A DNA stretch of 64,000 nt from Smallanthus sonchifolius (taxonomy: Eukaryota; Streptophyta; Magnoliopsida; Asterales; Asteraceae): contig CM042027.1 in assembly GCA_023525975.1 (NCBI GenBank), positions 13,907,001 through 13,971,000 on the forward strand, read 5' to 3'. Shown piece after piece: positions 12,147 through 23,080 of the stretch; within the stretch, counting starts at the first letter, position 1; every line of letters starts with the position of its first letter. Position numbers and translations under genes: made by a program. The notes beneath the pieces are model-generated. The model did no database searches. It was not told where the DNA came from and was given only the letters and a program-made list of their open reading frames with translations.

Positions 12147-14102
12147 TGTAACATCCCAAAAATAAAACGACAGTTATAATAACGGAATACACGAATGAGG
12201 CATGACGGGTCGGGTCGGATGGGTCAGCTGGCTATAAATAGCCTATGCCACCCTGTTTCTCTCATTTGCAACTTTTAGAGAGAGAAACCGTAGAGAGAAA
12301 TTTGGCGGATCGACCCGAGACTTCAGCAAAGTGTTACTCCATAACTCGTGAGAAGAACCTCCGGATCAGAAACTTGATTCAGGTAACGATCCGACCTAAA
12401 TCTGAGTTTTAGTTCGTTTTTGGGTTTTTCGGGTTTTGGGTGAAAAGGTAAGGTTTGAACGGATGAAACTGAAAGATAATCATGGATTTGAGTTCCTTAA
12501 TGGAAAACGAACGTTTTGAATGCAACCGGTTCGGGATCTTGACATGATCAGACCCGAATGCGAAAGTTAGGGTTTTTCGCGAAGAACAGGTCGTGCGCAC
12601 TTGCTAAGTGCGCACGGAGCAGGTCCTGCGCACTTGCTAAGTGCGCAGGAGGAGGGACCTGCGCAGTTGCTAAGTGCGCAGGAGGAGGGACCTGCGCACT
12701 TGATAAGTGCACAGGCAGCAGGACCTGCGCACTTGCTAAGTGCGCAGACATCAGAACTGATTAAGTGAAGTCAGTATGTTAGAATGGTTAAACCGTTAGA
12801 GTCAGGATTGGTCTGATGTGTATTTAACTAATCAATTCAGATCGGGAGTGACGTTGTTGGACCTTCGTTTAGGACAACCCATATTAGCGTATCAGGTGAG
12901 TTCTAGAAGCCCTCTTTTAAATGTTTTATATAATGTTTTTGGGCTGGTGTGCATACTTACGAAATAATGTTTAACGAAATGATGTTTAACGAAATGATGT
13001 TTAACGAAATGATGTTTTAACGAAACGATGTTTACGAAAGGAAAGGTTTTGAAGTGTTTTTGCCAAAAAGGGTTACGAATGCTTTATGAACGGTCTAAAT
13101 GAGGAAATGTTTAATGAGAAGAGAAAGAGGTAAAGGTTTTAAAGAAGTCATTACAAATCTAATCTGTCGAATGAATGGAATTGACGAATGAAGTCTGGGA
13201 ATGAGATTCCCAGCCTTGTGGTAGATTATGGACAGCGAGCCATAGTTGCCACAAGAACAACAGGGGCAGTGCCTCTGTGGCATGTCAATGGTTATGATGT
13301 TGTACAACTGGTAAGGTAGTAACGACGGTTACTCAGGGGTTAACGTGACCCTATGTAAGGTTAAATTATGATCCGACGGTGTCATGGCCGTGAGCCTTGG
13401 CCGTCGATGGAAGTTGTCGGTTTATGGACATGAGAGCCATAAGGGCAACTGAATGGGTATTGTCGGTCCTCGCGCAGTTAGCCTTGGGGGCAATACCAAA
13501 AGGGAATTGACGGAATGTATGGTATTGTCGGTCTTCGTGCAGTTAAGCCTTAGGGGCAATACCATACTAAATGACGGAACGAAGGGTAACACAGATTTAG
13601 ATAATAATGTATGACTTAAATGAATGTTAAAAGTTTTAATGAACGATCCGTTTAACGGTGTTTATGATTATGATGCTGATGATGATATGGGAACGAAACC
13701 TTTTTAAAGATGTTAGATTATTACATGCTTTTGTGAAAGGTTTTACTAAATGAATGATACGTTTTTGGCAAATGTTGATGTTAAAGTTTTTATGAAATGC
13801 TAGAACTCACCAGCATAGCTGACTTTTTAGTATGCACATTCAGGTTAAGGCAGGTATGGACGATTGACGGTGATGCTTGGCAAGCGAGAAGAGTTACCCG
13901 GTTGATCATGAAGATTGGCATCCCGTTATGAGTTGTTTATGTTAAGTTTATGTATTTGACAATGTACGCTTCCGCATGTATGAACAAGTTTTTAGTTATG
14001 TTGAATGAAATTTTCCACTGCGTTATTTGATATTCATGTTTAAGAACTGTTTGTGAATGAGTAAATCCAACGAGTGAGGCCTCCCGGGTTTGGGGCTTTA
14101 CA
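12147..14102 (+). repeat. Tekay 5' LTR
   Basis: Length is 1956 bp. It contains five 33-bp units, each with the palindrome GCGCACTTGCTAAGTGCGC or a variant (12590-12750), and four units of a 15-bp AACGAAATGATGTTT repeat (about 12958-13025). The 3' LTR has one unit fewer of each. Confidence 0.93.
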
Positions 14103-14105
14103 AGT

Positions 14106-14117
14106 TGGTATCAGAGC
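14106..14117 (+). promoter_or_regulatory. Primer-binding site (initiator tRNA-Met)
   Basis: TGGTATCAGAGC starts three bases after the LTR end and matches the usual plant initiator-tRNA-Met primer site. Confidence 0.85.
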
Positions 14118-14437
14118 AATAGTTTGAGAGATTCGGACACTCCCAGTGTCTGAACTTAGACTGTGAATGGGACCGAAAGCGGATGCTAGTACGGGTAACT
14201 CGAGCCACGGCATCAGATATGAAGGTAGTATATATATTTACGTATATAGTATGCCTTAGAAAGGGTTAGGTAAGGACTCGTGTTCTGATGGAATCACAAA
14301 GGTGGTCAAATAGAAATCGAAAGGTAGTGTAATGGTTAATTGCAGATGGCATGTGTATATTAACATCTTACAGTGCTTATTGAATTCTATTTGTTAACTA
14401 GCGTGATGACATTGGATTTCTTGTCTTATAGAACGAA

Positions 14438-16843
14438 ATGGCGAGGAGAGGGAACGGAAGGCGTGGTGGCCGTACCGGTGGTCGTACCGGCGGTCGAAAT
14501 GGTGGGCGTGGCAGGATTCCTGCGCGCCAAGAGCACAGCGGAGAAGGAAGTGTTCACACTGAACCGACGGTTAGTGTGCATGGAACTGAACAGACACAAG
14601 TTGCAGAACAACCTTTCACTTTTGAACCAGAAGTGAGAGCAGCCATAGCTCGAGAGTTCTCCGAGTTGATGAAGAATTCTCTGCCAAGTCTGTTGGCTGA
14701 AGCATTAAAGAAAGTTAGTGGGGAAGGCGGATCTAGTGCGGCAACTGGTGCCCAGAACAACGAGACCGACAACGCACCGCCTGCTCGCGGATGCGACTAT
14801 AAGTCCTTTAAGGCATGTGACCCGCCGGTCCTGACTGGGAAGAAGGACGCGGTGGCTACTTTTGATTGGGTAATACGTATGGAAGCCGCCATCCGTCTGA
14901 GCGAGTGTCGAGCTAATCAAGTAGTGAAGTTTGCTGCTAACTCCTTGAGGGAGGAAGCATCCCACTGGTGGGAAGGTGTACGTCAGGCTAAGGGGGATGA
15001 GGTTGTTGACTCGATGATGTGGGCTGACTTGAAAACTTTGGTGATCAAGAATTTCTGCCCAAGGAACGAGATTGAGAAGGTAGAGAGGGAATTTCTGGCT
15101 TTGAAGGCCGGGAGCATGACGCACCGGCAGTACACAACCCGATTCAATGAACTGGCACGTCTGGTGCCACATCTTGTTACGACGGAGGAGAGGAAAATTT
15201 CCTGCTACATTCAAGGGTTGTCGGACCAGGTCCGCACCTATGTTAAGGCAAACGCCCCTACTACCTATGATTCGGTAGTAGAACTAAGCGGCGTAGTATT
15301 TGATGATCTGGCACTGAATGTCGCCGCCATCGAGGAACCAAAGAAGAGACCGAGCTTCCCAAACAAGCGAACTGGTGGAAAGATGTTTGGGGATCGCGAT
15401 AAAAGGGCTCGGGTGGATGAGCCGACTGTTTGTAAGAAGTGTGGAAAGGAGCATGTAGGTGAATGTAGACTGGGATCTAACTTGTGCTTTAAGTGTGGCA
15501 AGACCGGGCACTACTCCCGTGAGTGCACACAACACTACAAGTGCTATAACTGTGGGGATGCCGGTCATCTGAGTCGGGAATGCACCAAACCAAGAATGGG
15601 TGAAGCCGGGAAGGGGAAAGGCCCGGAGAAGAGGGAAGAGAGGCCCCGAGCAAAGACTCGTGCGTACGCGCTGACGCAAGACCAGGCCAGAATGGACCCC
15701 GACGTGGCGTCAGGTACGTTCGTCCTTGACAACACTTTTGTTTCTGTGTTATTTGATTCGGGTGCCAGTAAGAGTTTTATATCTGCGACTTTTTGTAAGA
15801 GAGTGAAGTACGCTGTCAGTATACTAGAAAGGGCCTTTAGCGTAGAAACCGCTGAGGGTAGAACTGCGAGAGTGACCGAGGTAGTTGACAACTCTACGAT
15901 AAAAATAGAAGGTCATAGGTTCCCTGTCAGATTGTTTGTTATGGTTTTGGGAGGGTTTGATGTCGTGCTGGGTATGGATTGGTTAACTGCCAACGAAGCA
16001 CAAATCATATGTAAACGAAAGATAATCCGACTCAAGGCTCCGGATGGTAGCAAAGTCGAGGTTTTTGGAGATCGTGACGTCCCGATGCCAAACGTCATCT
16101 CGATGATTAAGGCAACAGATTACTTGAGGCGCGAATGCGAGGCTTATCTGGTGTACGTGATTGACAAGTGTAAGGAAGTGAAGGAACTAGATGATGTACC
16201 CGTGGTACGCGAGTACCCGGAGGTGTTTCCAAAGGATTTGCCTGGGATACCACCCGACAGAGAGATTGAGTTCCGAATCGACTTAGTACCAGATGCCCAG
16301 CCCGTGGCTAAGGCTCCATATCGACTAGCACCAGTGGAAATGAAAGAACTTATGGTACAACTAGACGAGTTACTTGAGAAAGGATTTATCCAACCAAGCA
16401 TCTCACCTTGGGGTGCTCCGGTGTTGTTCGTAAAGAAGAAAGACGGTTCGATGAGAATGTGTATTGATTATCGCGAGTTGAACAAACGTACCGTGAAGAA
16501 CAAGTACCCGTTACCAAGGATCGATGACCTGTTCGATCAATTACAAGGCGCAAGTTGGTTCTCAAAGATCGACCTTCGATCCGGGTACCATCAGTTGAAG
16601 GTGAGGGAAGAAGACATACCGAAAACGGCATTTCGCACACGTTATGGACACTTTGAGTTCCGCGTAATGTCTTTTGGATTGACGAACGCCCCTGAAGCGT
16701 TCATGGATTTGATGAATAGAGTTTGTCGACCAATGCTGGATCGGTCGGTAATCGTGTTTATCGATGATATCCTCATCTATTCCAAGAATGAGGGTGATCA
16801 CGCATGTCACTTAAAGGAGGTGTTGGAGGCTCTGAAGAAATAA
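14438..16843 (+). pseudogene. Tekay gag-protease-reverse transcriptase, truncated by a stop
   Basis: The 801-residue frame starts at ATG 14438 with an Arg/Gly-rich N-terminus (MARRGNGRRGGRTGGR). The gag core lies around residues 115-280. Three zinc knuckles follow near residues 330-390 (CKKCGKEHVGEC, CFKCGKTGHYSREC, CYNCGDAGHLSREC). The protease has FDSGASKSFIS and VVLGMDWL. The RT carries APYRLAPVEMKEL, SPWGAPVLFVKKKDG, the SKIDLRSGYHQL block and the catalytic FIDDILIYSK. The frame ends in the RT connection at a TAA (16841-16843) where related elements have a sense codon. A frameshift follows between about 16905 and 16980, so no Gag-Pol polyprotein can be made. Confidence 0.9.
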
Positions 16844-16982
16844 AAGTTGTATGCTAAGTTCTCCAAATGCGCGTTCTGGCTTAGGGAAGTCCAATTCCTA
16901 GGTCACGTAACCCGAACGGCATTATGGTTGACCCAGCAAAGATAGTAACGGTAAGGGAATGGAATGTTCCTAACGTAGTTTC

Positions 16983-18605
16983 TTGGGATTGGTAGGCTAC
17001 TATCGGAGATTCATCCAGGATTTCTCGAAAATAGCTTCGCCGTTGACGAAGTTGACTCGGAAGGAGGTAAAGTACGAATGGGGTTCGACCCAGGATGAGG
17101 CGTTTAAGGAATTGAAGGAAAAGCTAACTCAAGCTCCAGTCTTGGCCCTTCTCGAGGGCAATGAAGACTTTGTGGTATACTCTGACGCTTCGGATCAGGG
17201 ATTGGGATGCGTATTGATGCAACGCGGGAGAGTGATCGCGTACGCGTCACGGCAGTTGAAGATTCATGAAGCTAATTATCCGACTCACGATTTGGAGCTT
17301 GCTGCCGTCGTGTTCGCATTGAAAATCTGGAGGCACTACCTTTACGGGGTGAAGTTTACTATTTACTCAGACCACAAAAGTTTGAAGTACTTCTTCGAAC
17401 AAAGAGAGCTTAATATGAGGCAGAGACGATGGTTAGAACTCCTAAAAGATTATGACTGTGAAATCATATACCATCCTAGAAAGGCAAACGTGGTGGCTGA
17501 CGCTCTAAGCCGAAAGGATGTGCCTACTCCTATTAGAGTGAAAGATTGCCAGTTGGTGGTAACATCGGACGTGATGAGAGAAATTGAAAAGGCTCAAGAT
17601 GAGGCACTTAAGGAGGAAAACATAAAGAAGGAAAGGATGGTTGGCCAACAGGACAAGTTGGAATATAACACCCTTGGTGTTAGGACACGTTTTGGACGGG
17701 TATGGAAATGGGAACACATTACCATGGACTTCATAACTAAGCTACCTCGCACAGCTAAAGGTCATGACACCATTTGGGTAATTGTGGACCGTTTAACGAA
17801 GAGTGCTCATTTCCTACCTATTCGTGAGACGTTCTCGTCGGAAAGGTTAGCGGAAGTATTTATTAACGAAGTAGTAGCACGGCATGGGATGCCTTTGACG
17901 ATTGTATCTGACCGGGACACACGATTCACATCGAGGTTCTGGAAAAGATTTCACAAGGCGATGGGCACGAGGCTTAATATCAGCACAGCATACCACCCGC
18001 AAATGGATGGTCAGTCCGAAAGGACCATTCAGACATTGAAGGATATGCTCCGTGCTTGTATTATCGACTTCGGTGGCAGTTGGGACAGCCATCTGCCGTT
18101 AGCTGAATTCTCCTACAACAATAGTCATCACACGACGATAGGCATGCCGCCTTACGAAATGTTGTATGGGAGAAGATGTAGGACCCCGGTTTGTTGGGGT
18201 GAGATTGGACAGAAGGAATTAGGAAGTCTCGAAGTCGTAAGAGAGACGTCGGAAAGGTTTGATCAGATCAAAGCGCGAATGAAGGCCGCACAAGATCGTC
18301 AGAAATCCTATGCGGATAAACGACGAAGGCCTATTGAGTTTGATATTGGTGACAGAGTAATGCTGAAAGTGTCACCATGGAAGGGAATCATACGATTCAG
18401 AAAGAGAGGAAAGTTAAGTCCGAGGTTTGTCGGACCATTCAAGATAATGGCACGGGTTGGGGAAGTCGCTTATCGGTTGGAGTTGCCTGATGAGTTAAGT
18501 GTGATTCATCCTACTTTCCATGTATCACACTTGCGAAAGTGTTTGGCGGATGAATCGGCTCACGTACCACTTACTGACATCGAGGTTGACAACAGCCTTA
18601 ATTAA
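16983..18605 (+). pseudogene. Tekay RNase H and integrase, zinc-binding domain deleted
   Basis: This frame begins in the RT thumb (LVGYYRRFIQDFSKIA). RNase H follows with YSDAS, the HDLELAAVVFALKIW helix, YSDHKSL and ADALSRK, which together supply the catalytic acids. Integrase core motifs are HITMDF, IVSDRDTRFTSRFW and GQSERTIQTLKDML (D, D, E). The C-terminal part ends in HPTFHVSHLRKCL. The usual HHCC zinc-binding domain, about 80-90 residues between TRFGRVW and KWEHITMDF, is missing while the frame stays open (junction near 17700-17706). The stop at 18603-18605 cuts off the chromodomain. Confidence 0.9.
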
Positions 18606-18768
18606 ATCGAAGAACCCGTGGCCATCCTTGATCGGAAGGAGAAACGTTTACGTAATAAAGTTATCCAATTGATTAAAGTCCAATGGAAGCATCGAAAGGG
18701 ATCGGAAGCCACTTGGGAAACGGAGAAGGAAATGAGGGAGTCGTACCCTCATCTATTTGACTTACGAT
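18606..18768 (+). pseudogene. Tekay chromodomain, after a premature stop
   Basis: In the same frame just after the TAA at 18603-18605, the sequence reads EEPVAILDRKEKRLRNK, then IKVQWKHRKGSEATWETE and MRESYPHLF. This is the chromodomain that ends chromovirus integrases and is thought to steer insertion to chromatin marks. Here it could only be made by stop readthrough. Confidence 0.8.
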
Positions 18769-18806
18769 AGGTTTCGGGGACGAAAAATATTGTAAGGGGG
18801 TAGACT

Positions 18807-20716
18807 TGTAACATCCCAAAAATAAAACGACAGTTATAATAACGGAATAAACGAACGAGGCATGGCGGGTCGGGTCAGATGGGTCAGCTGGCTATAAATA
18901 GCCTATGCCACCCTTTTTCTCTCATTTGTAACTTTTAGAGAGAGAAACCGTAGAGAGAGAAATTTGGCGGATCGACCCGAGACTTCAGCAAAGTGTTACT
19001 CCATAACTCGTGAGAAGAACCTCCGGATCAGAAACTCGATTCAGGTAACGATCCGACCTAAATCAGAGTTTTAGTTCGTTTTTGAGTTTTTCGGGTTTTG
19101 GGTGAAAAGGTAAGGTTTGAACGGATGAAACTGAAAGATAATCATGGATTTGAGTTCCTTAATGGAAAACGAACGTTTTGAATGCAACAGGTTCGGGATC
19201 TTGACATGATCAGACCCGAATGCGAAAGTTAAGGTTTTTCGCGAAGAACATGTCGTGCGCACTTGCTAAGTGCGTACGGAGCAGGTCCTGCGCACTTGCT
19301 AAGTGCGCAGGAGGAGGGACCTGCGCACTTGCTAAGTGCGCAGGCAGCAGGGTCTGCGCAATTGCTAAGTGCGCAGACATCAGAACTGATTAAGTGAAGT
19401 CAGTATGTTAGAATGGTTAAACCGTTAGAGTCAGGATTGGTCTGATGTGTATTTAACTAATCAATTCAGATCGGGAGTGACGTTGTTGGACCTTCGTTTA
19501 GGACAACCCATATTAGCGTATCAGGTGAGTTCTAGAAGCCCTCTTTTAAATGTTTTATATAATGTTTTTGGGCTGGTGTGCATACTTACGAAATGATGTT
19601 TAACGAAATGATGTTTAACGAAATGATGTTTTAACGAAACGATGTTTACGAAAGGAAAGGTTTTGAAGTGTTTTTGCCAAAAAGGGTTACGAATGCTTTA
19701 TGAATGGTCTAAATGAGGAAATGTTTAATGAGAAGAGAAAGAGGTAAAGGTTTTAAAGAGGTCATTACAAATCTAATCTGTCTAATGAATGGAATTGACG
19801 AATGAAGTCTGGGAATGAGATTCCCAGCCTTGTGGTAGATTATGGACAGCGAGCCATAGTTGCCACAAGAACAACAGGGGCAGTGCCTCTGTGGCATGTC
19901 AATGGTTATGATGTTGTACAACTGGTAAGGGAGTAACGACGGTTACTCAGGGGTTAACGTGACCCTATGTATGGTTAAATTATGATCCGACGGTGTCATG
20001 GCCGTGAGCCTTGGCCGTCGATGGAAGTTGTCGGTTTATGGACATGAGAGCCATAAGGGCAACTGAATGGGTATTGTCGGTCCTCGCGCAGTTAGCCTTG
20101 GGGGCAATACCAAAAGGGAATTGACGGAATGTATGGTATTGTCGGTCTTCGTGCAGTTAAGCCTTAGGGGCAATACCATACTAAATGACGGAACGAAGGG
20201 TAACACAGATTTAGATAATAATGTATGACTTAAATGAATGTTAAAAGTTTTAATGAACGATCCGTTTAACGGTATTTATGATTATGATGTTGATGATGAT
20301 ATGGGAACGAAACCTTTTTAAAGATGTTAGATTATTACATGCTTTTGTGAAAGGTTTTACTAAATGAATGATACGTTGTTGGAAAATGTTGATGTTAAAG
20401 TTTTTATGAAATTCTAGAACTCACCAGCGTAGCTGACTTTTTAGTATGCACATTCAGGTTAAGGCAGGTATGGACGATTGACGGTGATGCTTGGCAAGCG
20501 AGAAGAGTTACCCGGTCGATCATGAAGACTGGCATCCCGTTATGAGTTGTTTATGTTAAGTTTATGTATTTGAAAATGTACGCTTCCGCATGTATGAACA
20601 AGTTTTTAGTTTTGTTGAATGAAATTTTCCGCTGCGTTATTTGATATTCATGTTTAAGAACTGTTTGTGAATGAGTAAATCCAACGAGTGAGGCCTCCCG
20701 AGTTTGGGGCTTTACA
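18807..20716 (+). repeat. Tekay 3' LTR
   Basis: Length is 1910 bp. It has four instead of five 33-bp palindrome units and three instead of four 15-bp units, plus 2 bp in an AG run. Together these account exactly for the 46-bp difference from the 5' LTR. Confidence 0.93.
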
Positions 20717-20721
20717 GCAGC

Positions 20722-23080
20722 ATCCACAAAACCGATAAAACTTTAAAGAGGAGCCACTTAGAAACAGGAACATGGCCAGACAAGATCAGGGGGTGGATAG
20801 TCATTTCCGCCCCGCCTTAGCCCTGAATGCATCCCCCGTCATACCACCAATTCGTAGGGGGAATGCATTCGAGATCAGACCTGGATGTTTAGGGATTCTC
20901 CCACATTTCTTTGGGAGAGCTACTGAAGAGCCCTATACCCACCTCTCCGAGTATGAAGCCACATGTGGAACTATAGGTGGTCAGGGATTTACTACAAATG
21001 AGGTGAAACTGGTGCTATTCCAGTTTTCACTAAAGGACAGAGCAAAACAATGGTTCCTTTCTCTGCCGTCTGCTAGTATTGCCACCGGGGCAGAGTTACA
21101 ACAGCAATTCTTGGATTAGTACTTGCCACCACACAAAACGAATGAATCCAGAGCTGTAATCAAAGACTTTAGGCAACAGTCGGGGGAGCCTTTCTACGAG
21201 GCATTAAAGAGATTTAAAGAGCTGCTAAGAAATTGCCCACATCATGGTATAGAAAAGTGGGAATTAATCCATGCATTTTATGATGGATTGTTACCAGATG
21301 ATGTAAGGGATGTTAACTCAACCAGTAATGGGTCCTTCCTTTCAAATCATGTGGATGACGATTGGGATATTCTGGAAAGGATGGCGGTAACATCAAAGAG
21401 GCAAACTCATGCCAGTAGGAGAGCTAAGAATGGAGCATCTGACAAGGCAGTGGATTATGAGACTCAGAAGCATCTAGATGTCATGGAACTTCAAATGTCA
21501 AGGCTTGGCAGATCAGGTGGAAAGGAGGTATCCAATGTGTCACAGGGATATCCAGTTTGTGATGGGTGTGGTGACTTAGGCCACACATTGGCAAATTGCC
21601 CAAGGGAGCAAGGAAAAGCAGAAGAGGTAAATCATCTTGGTGGTGAACGAAGACAACAAGATACAAATGCTACCCATTCCCGGGACTCAGAAATCACCCG
21701 AACCTCAGGTATGGTAATGCTTCTAATCAACTGATCCTAACTTTCAGGTTTCTAATGTGCAGGGTGGAGGACAACCACAAAAACAACAATACCAAAACCG
21801 CCAACAAGGATACAATCAGGGCGGATATCAGAGGAACCAAAAGTAATCAAGGTTATCAGCAAGGGTATCAAAGAAACTATCAACAACAAAACCAGCAGAG
21901 TGGAACTACAGGTAGTGAAGAACTAGGGGGTAATCAATTCAATGCCTTTATGGATGCAATCAAAGGGTTGAAGAAAGAAAATGAAGATACATTCAGTGAA
22001 TTGAGGAAAGATAATGAGGTCCGGGATAAGACGGTGAATGCTTTATCCAAACAAGTAGGGCAGTTGGCAGAAGAAATGTCGAAAAGGGATCCGGGAAAGC
22101 TACCAAGTAATACTCAGACCAACCCACAACATCAAGGAGCCAGCTCGTCAGGGTCAAAGAATTCTTATGTTAGTGCGGTGAGTACCCACGAAGATAATGA
22201 AGAGAGTGAGTCGAAAGATGATGGGGAGCAAGGAGAACCCATTATCCAAGCTAAAATTGGGGGATTGAAGATTGATCAAGCATTATTAGATTATGGGGCA
22301 AGTGTCAGCATACTTCCGGGAAGCTTATATGATCGGTCTGACTTTGGCCCGCTACAAGAAGTTGACACCACTGTGGTGTTAGCCGACTTAACACGGAAAC
22401 GTGCTCGGGGGATGATTAGAGGTATTGATGTGCAGGTTGCGGAATTCTATTACCCCGAATACTTTTTGGTGCTCGAGTACGCACCGAATGTTAAGGAGAA
22501 GCAAGCGAGGGTCATCCTGGGAAGACCATTTTTGGCAACTGCCAACGCTCAGATCAACTGTAGGGAAAATACAGTAAGCATGACATTTGGCAACCTTGAG
22601 TTTAATTTAGATATTCGTTCAAATTCTTTTGCATATTTTAGTAAAATTAAATATTCAAAAGCAGGTACTACTAATAAGTGTCCTCCTCGTTCCACAGTGG
22701 ATGAGGGTGGCGTAAACGATAAAGGTTTTGTGGTTGATAGGTCTGAGTTGAGGATTGAGAAGCAGAAGGTAGTGGATGCAGCACCACTCAAGTGTGAGGA
22801 AGGTGCAGTACATATGGGAAAGCCACCATGGAAGCATCAGGTGGAAAATGCAGATGATTATGTCAATTTGGGAACATGATCATTGGGATCACCAGCTGGA
22901 TCAAAGAAACCGTCCAAGTTTATGAGGCATTCATATGAAAATGGTGAGTCTTGGGTAATGCGAGATGAAGAAGAAGAGTCCCATGCTGTGGAACATATGA
23001 GGACACTCAAATTGAATGGAAAGAATGGCCGAGCAGGTGAGGTAGGATTTGGAAATGAATTTGTGTTCCAACCACCATAA
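20722..23080 (+). pseudogene. Athila-like gag core, zinc knuckle and protease
   Basis: Gag resumes right after the Tekay duplication. The frame at 20772-21734 holds the capsid block PHFFGRATEEPYTHLSEY, RAKQWFLSLP, REQ-like QQQFLD and the FYEALKRFKELLRNCPHHG helix, with one stop at 21117-21119. A zinc knuckle CDGCGDLGHTLANC lies at 21558-21599. After a frameshift near 21735-21755, a Gln/Asn-rich linker and a coiled-coil-like stretch lead to an aspartic-protease-like domain with LDYGASVSILPGSLYD (about 22284) and RVILGRPFLATANA. A stop at 22877-22879 is followed by 65 open codons. No RT follows. Protein parts match Athila Gag-Pro. Confidence 0.85.

Larger units (their letters stand above)
12147..20716 (+). 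mobile_element. Tekay-type Ty3/gypsy retrotransposon, nearly complete
   Basis: LTRs lie at 12147-14102 and 18807-20716, with TGTAAC...TTTACA ends and the perfect 5-bp duplication GCAGC (12142-12146 and 20717-20721). The primer-binding site TGGTATCAGAGC (initiator tRNA-Met) follows the 5' LTR, and a G-rich polypurine tract (about 18791-18804) precedes the 3' LTR. Internal order is gag, protease, RT, RNase H, integrase, chromodomain, as in Tekay/Del chromoviruses. LTR point differences are few, so it is young. It is still dead: one stop and a frameshift in pol, a stop before the chromodomain and an in-frame integrase deletion. Confidence 0.93.

Noticed and set aside
15284..15679. Several long minus-strand frames across the Tekay gag-pol region
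   Set aside because: They mirror the strongly supported plus-strand gene and have no domains of their own.
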